DNA from: Agrobacterium vitis
Lineage (GTDB): Bacteria > Pseudomonadota > Alphaproteobacteria > Rhizobiales > Rhizobiaceae
Assembly (NCBI RefSeq): GCF_013426735.1
Contig: NZ_AP023272.1
Span: 1,222,501-1,286,500 of the forward strand
Length of the DNA stretch: 64,000 nucleotides
Direction of reading: 5' to 3'
The notes beneath the pieces are model-generated. The model was not told the origin of the DNA. It ran no database searches and saw nothing but the letters and a program-made list of their open reading frames with translations. Shown here piece after piece: positions 47,573-55,992 of this stretch. The position numbers and the translations under genes are program-made. Every line of letters begins with the position of its first letter. Position 1 is the first letter of the stretch.

Positions 47573-48672
47573 GCGCGGATCTCCGTCCCGTCAATGTAGC
47601 GAAAGCCTTGGACAGCCCGGAAGTGGCCTCCGTAGCCTGTTTTCATGTTGCTGCCCTCGGCGCTTTGCCGTTTGCTCGCGCCATAAAGAACACTGGAAAC
47701 TTGCGTCCATTTAGAGTCGCGGCGCAGTGCTGCCGCGAGACCGGGATGCGATGTGTGGAACAGTGTCGGCATCGGTAGCCCGAAGCGGTTTTGGCCCCGC
47801 CGCCATGCGGCGCAAACGGCATTTAGAAACCGCATGCCGACGCCCGCACCTTGCCATTCCGGCATGACGACCAGACGGCACGCACGCGCCTCGACCATGC
47901 CGGGCCGAGTGGAAAAGGCCACATGCGCAACAGGCTCACCATCGACAAAGGCGACGTAGCAAGTTGCTGCGATCATATGCGGCAGCTTCAGATAATGATG
48001 CGGCTCAAAATAGCGCCACCATTGCCAATTGGTCTGGCGGATTTCCACGGTGATCTTGGGCCGTTGCCGATGACACCTCCCGGTGAACTCACCTGTCGCT
48101 GTGTCATAGACCCAATCGGGGTCGAGCCAATCGATAATATCATAATGACAAGACAGCAGAACGGCCCGCCCTTTGGTGCGCCGCCACGCCTTGCCAAAGG
48201 CTAACGCCCCGACTTTGGCAATCTGCCGGTCAACGACACTGGTAAACTCATCAATGACAATCTCTTTGGGCTGATCACAGACGATCCGGGCAAGGTCTGC
48301 CCGGAACTTTTCGCCGTTAGAAAGCACGGCATAAGGCCGCAGCCAGCTTGGCACAGAGCCAAGCCCGACCGAGGCAAGTGCCGCCGTGGCGTCGTTGAAA
48401 TCACCGTCGCGGGCAATCACATCAATGATCGGCTGATCGTTCGGCCACTCCAGTTTGGCAATGCGGTCCCCATCAAACATGTGTTTGCCGAGCGAAGTTT
48501 TGCCCGAACCGGAAGGGCCGACAATCAGGCCAAGGCTCCAGTCCATGTCTTCAATTGGCAGATCAGCCGTTAGATCAAAGCTGCTGCCATCCTCGACATT
48601 AAACAGGGATTTGACCCTTGCCGCGCGGTAGCTGTCGAAATCCGGGCAGGAATTGGTAATGGTCAGCTTCAT
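47569..48672 (-). CDS. ABC-ATPase fused to a GNAT acyltransferase domain
   Basis: A 367-aa fusion. The N-terminal half is an ABC-type ATPase: Walker A GPSGSGKTS (52-60), signature-like LSNGEKFRADLARI (117-130), Walker B EIVIDE (137-142) and switch His176 in LLSCHYDI. It has no membrane segments. The C-terminal half (about 210-340) is GNAT-like, with RLVVMPEWQGAGVG (266-279) as the acyl-CoA loop. It sits directly after a Com-like gene, where Mu has mom (a GNAT-fold DNA-modifying enzyme). A mom-like role is therefore plausible but inferred. Confidence 0.8.
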   Translation of the reverse strand: MKLTITNSCPDFDSYRAARVKSLFNVEDGSSFDLTADLPIEDMDWSLGLIVGPSGSGKTSLGKHMFDGDRIAKLEWPNDQPIIDVIARDGDFNDATAALASVGLGSVPSWLRPYAVLSNGEKFRADLARIVCDQPKEIVIDEFTSVVDRQIAKVGALAFGKAWRRTKGRAVLLSCHYDIIDWLDPDWVYDTATGEFTGRCHRQRPKITVEIRQTNWQWWRYFEPHHYLKLPHMIAATCYVAFVDGEPVAHVAFSTRPGMVEARACRLVVMPEWQGAGVGMRFLNAVCAAWRRGQNRFGLPMPTLFHTSHPGLAAALRRDSKWTQVSSVLYGASKRQSAEGSNMKTGYGGHFRAVQGFRYIDGTEIRA

Positions 48673-48845
48673 GTCACCACCACCTTGATCTTGCAGGTGC
48701 GGATCGCGGTGAGTGCATCATAGAGCAACTCTTGGGCTTTCTCGTCTTCACAAATCAGAATGACGCCCTGCTGGTGGCGATGACGGTGGCGGTTTCTGCC
48801 CGGTGCTTTGGTAGGCAATGGCGGCAGGTCAGTTTCAGTTGGCAT
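48669..48845 (-). CDS. 58-aa protein between com-like and ABC-GNAT genes
   Basis: ATG at 48845 lies 11 bases inside the com-like gene's end, and the stop overlaps the ABC-GNAT start (ATGA). The N-terminus is Pro/Thr-rich with a His/Arg run (GRNRHRHRHQQG), then GVILICEDEKAQELLYDAL and KIKVVVT. It is not recognised. Tight overlaps on both sides support a real gene; the His/Arg run could bind metal or nucleic acid. Confidence 0.65.
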   Translation of the reverse strand: MPTETDLPPLPTKAPGRNRHRHRHQQGVILICEDEKAQELLYDALTAIRTCKIKVVVT

Positions 48846-49014
48846 TATAAGCCGGTTCTCCGTTTGGCCGCTCCTGGCGATCTGGTACGGGCTCGGCTGG
48901 CCTCAAGTGATTGATGGTGCCGCAGCGGCGGCACTTTATTTCGATGTCCCCGGCGAATGCCCGCCCCGCCTTGAACAAAAGGGCGGTGCATGTGCCGCAA
49001 CGGATATTTTTCAT
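48835..49014 (-). CDS. com: Com-like zinc-finger translational regulator
   Basis: A 59-aa protein, MKNIRCGTCTALLFKAG at the start, then IEIKCRRCGTINHLRP. The CxxC...CxxC pattern and the MKxIRCxxCxxLLFKA opening match the Com protein of phage Mu, which binds mom mRNA and allows its translation. As in Mu, it is the first gene of the operon before a GNAT-containing gene. The ribosome-binding site is weak. A GATTC (CcrM-type GANTC) site lies at 49029-49033, 15 bases before the ATG. Confidence 0.85.
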   Translation of the reverse strand: MKNIRCGTCTALLFKAGRAFAGDIEIKCRRCGTINHLRPAEPVPDRQERPNGEPAYNAN

Positions 49015-49128
49015 TTTCTAACGCTCAAGATTCCGATTATGACCGCGCTCTGCCTTCGGGCAGAACGGGTGGACAGTTGAGCGTGACTTTCTGTCGGACG
49101 GGGTTGGTCGCCAAACTAGACCCGTCTT

Positions 49129-49145
49129 CCGGGGCTTTGCCCCGG
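49129..49145. terminator. Hairpin between tail genes and the com-like operon
   Basis: CCGGGGC-TTT-GCCCCGG, about 20 bases past the stop of the gene at 49166. No T-run. A second hairpin CTGCC-TTCG-GGCAG lies at 49050-49063, upstream of com. Confidence 0.5.
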
Positions 49146-49165
49146 CACCCGGTAGCTATGCGAAT

Positions 49166-49606
49166 TCAGAACTGCGCATAGAGATCGATCACGGCCTGTG
49201 GGCATTCCGGCCAGCTCGCGTCAGCCAGATAGTTCGCTTCCATATCTTCGGCCAACTCCGCGAACCGACCGCGCATGGCCGTCACCCATTCGATGGACTG
49301 GCTGGCGGCGGCAACGATGGCCTTTTCTTCTGCGGTTCGATTGGCTTCCGTTTTGGCGCTGATAGCGGCGGTCATCGACGTGACGTTCATTTGAGCCTCG
49401 GACGAGCCAACCGCATAGATGCGGCGGCGGCATTCGGCTTTGACTGCTTCCCGGTGCGAGAGTGCTTTGGCCTGCTTGATTACGGTATCGGGAACGCCAG
49501 CATCGGCCAGAGCCGACGAAGTGAAATCAACATACTGCTGGCCATTATGCTCAAGGCTGATCAAAGTTTCGGATGGGGTAGCAATTACGGATGTTTCTAC
49601 GGTCAT
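49166..49606 (-). CDS. Phage protein after the tail fibre, possible fibre assembly factor
   Basis: A 146-aa acidic, largely helical protein (MNVTSMTAAISAKTEANRTA, AIVAAASQSIEWVTAMRGR). The C-terminal SWPECPQAVIDLYAQF recalls small proteins that follow tail fibres. No family is certain. It lies 13 bases after the fibre gene on the same strand. Confidence 0.6.
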   Translation of the reverse strand: MTVETSVIATPSETLISLEHNGQQYVDFTSSALADAGVPDTVIKQAKALSHREAVKAECRRRIYAVGSSEAQMNVTSMTAAISAKTEANRTAEEKAIVAAASQSIEWVTAMRGRFAELAEDMEANYLADASWPECPQAVIDLYAQF

Positions 49607-49619
49607 GGGGGCGAGCCTC

Positions 49620-50363
49620 TTAGAGAGCGGTGGCGTTGGAGCGATAGTTCACGACGGAGTTCGGATTGCCTCCTGATGCTACCCCTCCAAGAATATGGCC
49701 TTTGGCGCTGGCATCTATCTGAGCGTTTGAGAACCACAGTTCTACTGGTGAGACCCACCATGTGCCGAGTAGAACAGCGGCGGTCGCTGCGGCGTCAGCC
49801 GACAAGACGCCAGCCTGCATCGTAAACGTCACGCCGAAGTAGATGCTGAAGATATTTTTTCCGGTGGTGGTCGAAGGGACGTCAGGAATAGCGATCGATA
49901 TGCCGTCTGCCCGCAAGGCGAGACGAGCATTAAACTCAATCCCCGCTGGATAAGTATCCCCGTATATGTTGGGCGAATTGTTTGCCAAAGGCGCGAAACT
50001 GATCTTTCGAATGGGGCGATTGCGTTCGCTCACCCCGTCCATTCCGCGAATTGTAAGCGCGACGGAATTCGTCCAAACCCTTTTGCGGAGCGTGACGTCC
50101 CCCAGAAGACTGATCGTCACGCACGGAACCTGTGCCGTCGCCTCGATAGCCCGGTCGAGTGTTAGAAATGCAGTCGTTGCGGTCAAGCCGGTGTTCGCGT
50201 CGTTTCCTTTTGTAGGGTCCACCCAAACCTCACGAGAAAGGGTTCCTGCCCCGTTAATCGCGGCTTGCACGGCGGCATTGATTGCCGCCTCCTTTGCTTC
50301 AAACGTGTTCAGCAATGCATTCGTGCGGGCAACCAATTGCGCAATGTCTTCAGTCAGGCTCAT
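49620..50363 (-). CDS. Tail fibre-like protein with beta-helix region
   Basis: A 247-aa protein with an N-terminal coiled coil (IAQLVARTNALLNTFEAKEA). Then comes VWVDPTKGNDANTGLTATTAF, the usual opening of phage parallel beta-helix fibres, followed by strand repeats. It probably mediates host recognition. Base composition and codon use look less biased than in the structural genes, hinting at exchange of the receptor-binding part. Confidence 0.7.
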   Translation of the reverse strand: MSLTEDIAQLVARTNALLNTFEAKEAAINAAVQAAINGAGTLSREVWVDPTKGNDANTGLTATTAFLTLDRAIEATAQVPCVTISLLGDVTLRKRVWTNSVALTIRGMDGVSERNRPIRKISFAPLANNSPNIYGDTYPAGIEFNARLALRADGISIAIPDVPSTTTGKNIFSIYFGVTFTMQAGVLSADAAATAAVLLGTWWVSPVELWFSNAQIDASAKGHILGGVASGGNPNSVVNYRSNATAL

Positions 50364-50381
50364 GTCGTGTCCTCTTAGGTG

Positions 50382-50930
50382 TTAGCGCATACGGGCGTTG
50401 ATGGAGGCGATTTGCCGCCGCAGCTCGGCAAGCTCTGCCGCCTGCGTCATATGCCGGTTGAAATTGTCGGTGATGGCCGTGGCCATCCGGGCGAATTCGA
50501 CGCCAAAAAACAGCGACAGGTCCACGCTCCCGGCCTGCACAGTGACGGCACCTTTAGGCAGAGCCTCCAGGGTCAGATCGAAAGCGGTGACGATGGGTAC
50601 GCCGTCCGTCTTGTAGGCCAGTGGCGTGGCCGGATCGGACCAGACGGCGAGAAATGTGCCGTCGGACAGGATCATGCCGCATTCTTTAATCCAGAAGCTC
50701 GGCCCGGCATCGAGCAGGCCGGTCATGTGGACGGTGAAGTCACCGACCCAGCTACCGCCTGCAATCGGGATGCGAACCTTTTCGGATTTAAGCGCAGTTT
50801 CATCACCGGTTGGCGAATAGGCGCTATCGCCAAAGGCGAGATGCGAGACCTTGGCCGACAGGCCGTCGCGGCTGGCGTTAAAGACGGCCCGCATACCGGC
50901 GCGGGTCAGAACTGGGACAAGAGCTTTCAT
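50382..50930 (-). CDS. Phage tail-fibre/collar protein (gpH N-terminal type)
   Basis: A 182-aa protein with LTRAGMRAVFNASRDGLSAKV and VSHLAFGDSAYSPTGDETAL, the N-terminal domain (DUF3751-like) that joins fibres to the baseplate in P2-like phages. A C-terminal coiled coil (AAELAELRRQIASINARM) may link to the next fibre. It overlaps gpI by ATGA. Confidence 0.75.
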   Translation of the reverse strand: MKALVPVLTRAGMRAVFNASRDGLSAKVSHLAFGDSAYSPTGDETALKSEKVRIPIAGGSWVGDFTVHMTGLLDAGPSFWIKECGMILSDGTFLAVWSDPATPLAYKTDGVPIVTAFDLTLEALPKGAVTVQAGSVDLSLFFGVEFARMATAITDNFNRHMTQAAELAELRRQIASINARMR

Positions 50931-51670
50931 GTCCGCGCCTCCATTGTGGCGGTGATAAATTGAACGCTGGAACAGCCGACGAAAGCGGCAAGCGCAGCAA
51001 GCGGGTGTTGCGAGGTCGCGTTGGCTGAAGGGCGCAACACATGGGCGGCGGCTGCGGTGCTTACCGCGCCGATCCGCGCCTCAGGCATGGCCGTGACCGC
51101 CTGAGCGGAAGGTTTGAGAATTGTGGCGGTCTGTACCGCACCAGCCAGCCCGACCGACGACGAAAAGCCGACGCCAAGCTTGAAGTCGATCTCCTGCGAC
51201 CAGCGCTGCACGGCGCGGATCACCCTCAGAACCGCATATTGCGTCTCTGATGTCAGCAATGCCTCCTGGCCTTCCAGCAGGTGGTTGTTGATGTAAGCGA
51301 CGACCTCATGGGTGTCGTGGTGGCCGGGTGGCTGTTTTTGCCACCATTGCACCCAATCCACTGTCACGCCCAAGGCCCCAAGCGCCCGGCGAACACCGGC
51401 CACCGTGCCGGTCATGGCGTGAATATCTGGCGCACGAGCCAGCAATTGCCGGACATGGGTTTCTAAAAGCCCCGCCGTCATGAAATCGCTCATGCCAAGT
51501 TCGATGGTCATGATCGGTAGCAGTTTTGCGTCAACCGTCAGCGGGTCTTGAATGAGCAATGAGGAGGTTTGGAACTCGCCAAGGATAGACGAAAGCGTGG
51601 CAGCGAAGGCGCGGGAACGCTCGTCATTAACGCCGGGTGTCACCAGATCGGCGGGGATGAGATCAGACAT
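50927..51670 (-). CDS. Phage tail protein I
   Basis: A 247-aa protein of the P2 gpI family: LLIQDPLTVDAKLLPIMTIE, GTVAGVRRALGALGVTVDWVQWW and a C-terminal Ala-rich extension. It completes the baseplate wedge with J and W. It overlaps J by 8 bases. Confidence 0.85.
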   Translation of the reverse strand: MSDLIPADLVTPGVNDERSRAFAATLSSILGEFQTSSLLIQDPLTVDAKLLPIMTIELGMSDFMTAGLLETHVRQLLARAPDIHAMTGTVAGVRRALGALGVTVDWVQWWQKQPPGHHDTHEVVAYINNHLLEGQEALLTSETQYAVLRVIRAVQRWSQEIDFKLGVGFSSSVGLAGAVQTATILKPSAQAVTAMPEARIGAVSTAAAAHVLRPSANATSQHPLAALAAFVGCSSVQFITATMEART

Positions 51671-52796
51671 CGGTCTTCACCACCATATTGAATGTCAGCG
51701 AGGCCAGTCTTGCAAACTGGTGCGCGGCCAAATCGGTGAAAGCAAAGCTAGTCAGGACCACGTCAGTCACGCCGGAAACCGCTGTGACCGCAGCGATAAT
51801 CGCTGATGGAGCGACCTGTGAACCAAGGCTTTGAGTATAGGGTGTGAAGGCGGCAATCGCGGCGGCATGGCAGGAAGCCTCAAGGCCAGGAATTGCCGAA
51901 GTGCTCCGTATTGTCAGCCTCAGATTAAAATCCACCGGTTCCGGCGACAGAACCGTCACATCGTCGCCCATGGGCCGCAATGTTTCTGGGTCCAGATAGG
52001 CCAGCACCGCCGCCTTCAGCTCGGCACTCGGCAGGCCAGCGCGCATCAGCGGATAGATGTTGATTTTACCCGGCTCCGGGCGCACCACAGCCACATCGAT
52101 AATATCGGGATCAACAGCCAGGGCATGTTCGCGGTAGCCGTTTTTCGGTCCGGTCTTGGCGATAGTGAAAAGAGCATTGACCACTCGCAGCCGGAACCGC
52201 TCGGCGTCCTCGATGTCGGAGCCGCCAGAAACCACCGTGATATTGGCGGCACTGGTGACATAGGCCACAGGATCAAGAATGTCTTTGACCGTGCCGACAG
52301 CCAGACCGTTCCAGACCGCGCCGCTCGTTTCAGCCGTCGCACTCACATCGCCGGTCAAAGCTCCAGCTGGAATGATCAGATCGGCGTCTGTGGCAAAGGT
52401 CACGGCATTGCCGGAGGCGACCCGCGTACCTTTCGCAATAGTGGTTTCGGCGTCCCGGACCGCCGAAAGTGTAAAGCGCAATGTGGTGCTGGCAGGCTGC
52501 GCCAGAAGCCGGAAGGTAGAGACGTCCGCGCCGCGATTTTCCAGATGCACACCCTCGGCAAAGACGGCGGTATTTTGCAGCGTGGCGGTCTGGGCGGCCT
52601 CGGCCAGCAGCGAATGGGCATAGGCCAGCACCTCAATGAGGTACATTTCCGTTTGCGCCGGGTAGAGCGTGCGACCGGTGATTTCCTCGAACTTGGCCTT
52701 GTAAGTCGCCTTCAGCACGGACGGATCGCGCTCAAAAAAGGAGGGCGCACCATTGGCGCGGAGATCCTCAATCGTGCGCTTGACGGGATCAGCCAT
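51663..52796 (-). CDS. Baseplate assembly protein J
   Basis: A 377-aa baseplate wedge protein of the P2 gpJ/Mu gp47 type. It shows TGRTLYPAQTEMYLIEVLAYAH, the rigid VASGNAVTFATDADLIIPAG loop region and a GGSDIEDAERFRLRV core. It overlaps both W and I, as in P2-like operons. Confidence 0.9.
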   Translation of the reverse strand: MADPVKRTIEDLRANGAPSFFERDPSVLKATYKAKFEEITGRTLYPAQTEMYLIEVLAYAHSLLAEAAQTATLQNTAVFAEGVHLENRGADVSTFRLLAQPASTTLRFTLSAVRDAETTIAKGTRVASGNAVTFATDADLIIPAGALTGDVSATAETSGAVWNGLAVGTVKDILDPVAYVTSAANITVVSGGSDIEDAERFRLRVVNALFTIAKTGPKNGYREHALAVDPDIIDVAVVRPEPGKINIYPLMRAGLPSAELKAAVLAYLDPETLRPMGDDVTVLSPEPVDFNLRLTIRSTSAIPGLEASCHAAAIAAFTPYTQSLGSQVAPSAIIAAVTAVSGVTDVVLTSFAFTDLAAHQFARLASLTFNMVVKTDV

Positions 52797-53193
52797 AGGT
52801 GACCTCCGTCATCAGCAACTCGTCCATCACGCTTTCAATCGGACGCCAGGAGACCTGTGTCTTGAAATGCGAATAGGCCGTCATCGTTACCGTGACCTTC
52901 TGAACCACAATACGCGGCTCCCAAATGGTCAGCGCATCGGTGATTTCCCGCGTCAGGATCGGGACGCCCACGTCAGGGTGCTTGTCGATGGCGGAAAGCA
53001 CATCGCAGCCCTTTTCCGGCTCAGTCGGGGCCGACCCCTTGGGGGTCATGATGATATTGGCAATCGACTGATGCAGGTCGTCCAGCGCCAGGACGACCGA
53101 GCCGAAAACATCGGCGCTCACGCCCGTTTCCGGGTTCAAGCGTGCCACTTTCAGGGACCAATGACGGTGGGTGATGGTGTCCTTGTCGATCAT
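52789..53193 (-). CDS. Baseplate assembly protein W (gp25-like)
   Basis: A 134-aa GPW/gp25 lysozyme-fold protein. It has IIMTPKGSAPTEPEKGCD and the wedge motif around VPILTREITDALTIWEPRI. It joins wedges to the tail tube. Normally it follows V directly; here a lipoprotein gene and 128 bases with a hairpin lie between. Confidence 0.85.
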   Translation of the reverse strand: MIDKDTITHRHWSLKVARLNPETGVSADVFGSVVLALDDLHQSIANIIMTPKGSAPTEPEKGCDVLSAIDKHPDVGVPILTREITDALTIWEPRIVVQKVTVTMTAYSHFKTQVSWRPIESVMDELLMTEVTYG

Positions 53194-53226
53194 GCCGACA
53201 AGGTAGTGGTGGATAAAAACGAAAAT

Positions 53227-53247
53227 GACCGGACTTGAGGTCCGGTC
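53227..53247. repeat. Hairpin GACCGGAC-N5-GTCCGGTC, copy 1
   Basis: An 8-bp perfect stem with loop TTGAG, between the W and lipoprotein genes. The same arms with another loop recur at 59310-59330. Confidence 0.75.
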
Positions 53248-53321
53248 AGAATGGAGTGTGGTTAATATGACGGGATCACGTTAAGGAACAGCGAGTGCTA
53301 TATTTTAAATTCCGAAATTAC

Positions 53322-53963
53322 TCACTTTGACTTGGAATCTTCTCCACTGTCTCCCTGAAATTTAAACAGAGACTTATCCTTTAGGTCCAGTTTGAAGTCC
53401 TTGATGTCGCCTCTTAGAGCACAAGCACCTGTTAACTCACAAAGGGTTGCGATATTTATAATCACTTTTTCAGGACGATTTGACGGCTTCTCGGGATTGT
53501 CACTGGTGCGTTTAGTTTCAGTTTTTTCCTTGGGTGTGGTATTGCTCTTGCCGCTCGATTTTGCCGCTAAAACACTATATATGCCCTTTGACATATCTGC
53601 GGTCGTGATATTTTTGAATTTTACAACTATTTGATTGCCGGTGCTGCCTTCGGTGATATTCTGTGAACCAAGTGTTCCACCTATAATGCCTTCAGCAAGT
53701 CGAACATCAGATATTTTTAGTTCAGCATTATTGGTTGTTTTGGAAGACGCGGCAATATTGAATGTCACTGTGGCCTCGTCAGCCATCAAACCAGTTTTTT
53801 TATCAGGTGGAGAAATATCCTTAACATCTCGCAGCGTAGTAGCTACATCAAATATAGCTGCACGAAGTGTAATATTTGACGGATCTGCAATCTGTTTTGG
53901 CGTTGACGTTCCACAACTAGACAAAAAAACAGAATACAGAAGAATTACTGTTATTTTTTTCAT
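53322..53963 (-). CDS. AT-rich phage lipoprotein (moron candidate)
   Basis: A 213-aa lipoprotein: MKKITVILLYSVFLSSC (Cys17). The rest is strand-prone with a Lys/Ser/Thr/Pro-rich linker (NTTPKEKTETKRTSDNPEK). Codon use is AT-rich, unlike the flanking genes, and it interrupts the usual V-W baseplate order. Such genes often encode surface lipoproteins that exclude other phages, but the function is unknown. AGAAGGGGG precedes the ATG at 53963. The 256 bases upstream are also AT-rich and should hold its own promoter. Confidence 0.8.
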   Translation of the reverse strand: MKKITVILLYSVFLSSCGTSTPKQIADPSNITLRAAIFDVATTLRDVKDISPPDKKTGLMADEATVTFNIAASSKTTNNAELKISDVRLAEGIIGGTLGSQNITEGSTGNQIVVKFKNITTADMSKGIYSVLAAKSSGKSNTTPKEKTETKRTSDNPEKPSNRPEKVIINIATLCELTGACALRGDIKDFKLDLKDKSLFKFQGDSGEDSKSK

Positions 53964-54219
53964 TTGCACCCCCTTCTTTATATAATATAACATTTACATA
54001 TTTTTTATTATTGTCGAGTCTTTTTTAAAGACATTTGGGGGAAATTAATAATTATGCGGGTGCGGATGGTTTGTGTGACGCATCAATTTGATACGAGATT
54101 ATGTACTTATACTGAAATTGTCAGTAACAAGATGGCGCCAAAATAATGTCAAGGATGACTGAGTATGCTGTAATTATTGGCGAAAATGTCTAAGGATAAA
54201 AAGCTCTTCCCGTAAGTTC

Positions 54220-54738
54220 TTAAACTGGCCCAGTCGACACCCCACCCCCCGGAATAACCCCAGAATGCACATGATCATGCCCCACATTCTTACCATTGTG
54301 GGTCAAGCTCACGCTCTCCAGCACAATATTCGCGGCTTTAATCGTCACATCGCCCGCCGCCTCGACCGTCACTGAACCGGATGACTTGACGGCCATGTTT
54401 CCGCTGGCCGTGTCAATCACGATGGAGCCGCCCGGAAAGGTAATGGCCGTCACGTCATTGCTGTTTGCGGGTGGCGCATCCTTGGAATTGTAACGGGAGC
54501 CGATCAGGCAGCCAGCCTCACCCTTGGCATCCATCGCGCACCAAGCCTCGTCACCCTGGCCGGGCATTTGGAAGGCGGAAACGCCGGTGGCGGATTTGGC
54601 CACCACGTCGATCCATTGCGTAACCACCGCGTCTTCATCCTGAAACTGGACCTTCACCCGCATGGTCTTCGGGTCGCGGTCCACGACAACGCCGCGCCGC
54701 ACGGTCGGGTTTTGCCGGTATTCGTCACTTGCGCGCAT
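54220..54738 (-). CDS. Baseplate spike protein V
   Basis: A 172-aa P2 gpV/Mu gp45-like spike. An OB-like N-terminal domain (RRGVVVDRDPKTMRVKVQF) leads to a beta-helix and a tip with HDHVHSG, whose His residues bind iron in related spikes. The ATG at 54738 has GGAG 7 bases upstream; an ATG at 54753 lacks a site. It overlaps D by 14 bases. Confidence 0.88.
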   Translation of the reverse strand: MRASDEYRQNPTVRRGVVVDRDPKTMRVKVQFQDEDAVVTQWIDVVAKSATGVSAFQMPGQGDEAWCAMDAKGEAGCLIGSRYNSKDAPPANSNDVTAITFPGGSIVIDTASGNMAVKSSGSVTVEAAGDVTIKAANIVLESVSLTHNGKNVGHDHVHSGVIPGGGVSTGPV

Positions 54739-55723
54739 CGACCAACTCCGCATCTGTCGTGTAGCCGCTGCGCGACATGCTGTGGGTAGATCGGTCGATC
54801 AGGTAGCGGCCCGAATATTTCCCGAAGTCGGCCATATCCACCACCACACCGGCCAAAGCCCGCACATCGCCCACCAACGAGATCGAGCCGGAGCGGCGTT
54901 TGCGGTTTTTGAAATGCATTCGACTGCGGGCCATGGCTTTGGCGTGGGTCGGGCTTTCAACCCGCTCCCCGGTAATATTGAGCGTGTCGCCGGTCTTGAC
55001 GTTGCTGTCTTCCTCTTCCTCGTCGATCAGCTCCTTGTCCCGGTCATGCATGTGCTTCACCTTAGCCTTGGAATAGGTCTCGGCGGTTTGCTCCTTCAGC
55101 CGGTAGCGCGTCAGGGTCGTGCCGATCTGCGTGAGGCTGATCGTCAGCGCTGCCGCACGGCCATCCACGGATTTGATGGAGGTGAAGATCGCCCGCTTTC
55201 CCCGTACGGTGAAATAATGACCGGTGTCTTCCGCCAACCGCGTTAGAAACTCCAGGTCTCGTTCGCGGCGTTGTGTGACCCGCTCAAAATTCATGCTTTC
55301 GATTTCGCCTTCCAAGGTCAGGCCATTTTCTTGAGCAACTTTGGAAACGATGGCGCGCAAGGTCTGCTTTTCAAAGGCGCGGGTTTTGGCGGTGCGCAAT
55401 GGCTTGGAGATCGGCGCGGCCAGCCCGCGAATGGTCATCTTGTCACCGCCACGGTCGCCTTCTGCCTCCGGCTCGTCCATCTCGAAATCACCGCAGGGTA
55501 ACATGCCGCCCAGGCCGTCAAAGATGGTCAAGGTCATCTTGTCGCCGGGCTCCGGCTTCCATGATCCTTTCCAGCGTCCATCCTTGTCTTGGACGGCCAC
55601 GTCGATTTCGTCCACCTTGCCGTGGTGATTGTCGGTATAGGTGATGGACGTGGTTTCCGGGTCCAGTTCGGAAGATATGTCCACGCCCTGATAGATCAGT
55701 GAGAAGTATGGCCGCGACACCAT
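54725..55723 (-). CDS. Late control/baseplate hub protein D
   Basis: A 332-aa P2 gpD-like hub protein. It shows FSLIYQGVDISSELDPE, the DRDLEFLTRLAEDTGHYFTVR-like gp27 core and a C-terminal ITGERVESPTHAKAMARSRM region. It forms the trimeric hub that holds V. Its ATG shares one base with the X stop. Confidence 0.9.
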   Translation of the reverse strand: MVSRPYFSLIYQGVDISSELDPETTSITYTDNHHGKVDEIDVAVQDKDGRWKGSWKPEPGDKMTLTIFDGLGGMLPCGDFEMDEPEAEGDRGGDKMTIRGLAAPISKPLRTAKTRAFEKQTLRAIVSKVAQENGLTLEGEIESMNFERVTQRRERDLEFLTRLAEDTGHYFTVRGKRAIFTSIKSVDGRAAALTISLTQIGTTLTRYRLKEQTAETYSKAKVKHMHDRDKELIDEEEEDSNVKTGDTLNITGERVESPTHAKAMARSRMHFKNRKRRSGSISLVGDVRALAGVVVDMADFGKYSGRYLIDRSTHSMSRSGYTTDAELVDARK

Positions 55724-55992
55724 CAGCTTGCTCCATAGGTTGGGTTAGCCGTTTTCCACGGTGGCAGCACATCGGCATTGGTCGCGGTCTCGGCGATGAC
55801 CGGGATCTTCAGCTTCACGCCTTGGGGCAGGATCGCGGGCGGCACGGTGAGCGTGTCGAGATAAAGGTGGCGATTGGCTTCGATCAGCACGGTTTGCTTA
55901 TACTGGTCGCCATAATAGCTATAGGCCAGCATATCCCACCGGTCGCCCGCGACGGTGGTGTATTCGAAATAATCGCCGGTCAGCTCGGTCAT
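55723..55992 (-). CDS. Phage tail protein X (LysM-like)
   Basis: An 89-aa protein: DRWDMLAYSYYGDQYKQTVLIEANRHLY and ILPQGVKLKIPV form the LysM-like domain of P2 gpX/Mu gp43. It probably caps or completes the tail tip. It overlaps U by four bases. Confidence 0.9.
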   Translation of the reverse strand: MTELTGDYFEYTTVAGDRWDMLAYSYYGDQYKQTVLIEANRHLYLDTLTVPPAILPQGVKLKIPVIAETATNADVLPPWKTANPTYGAS

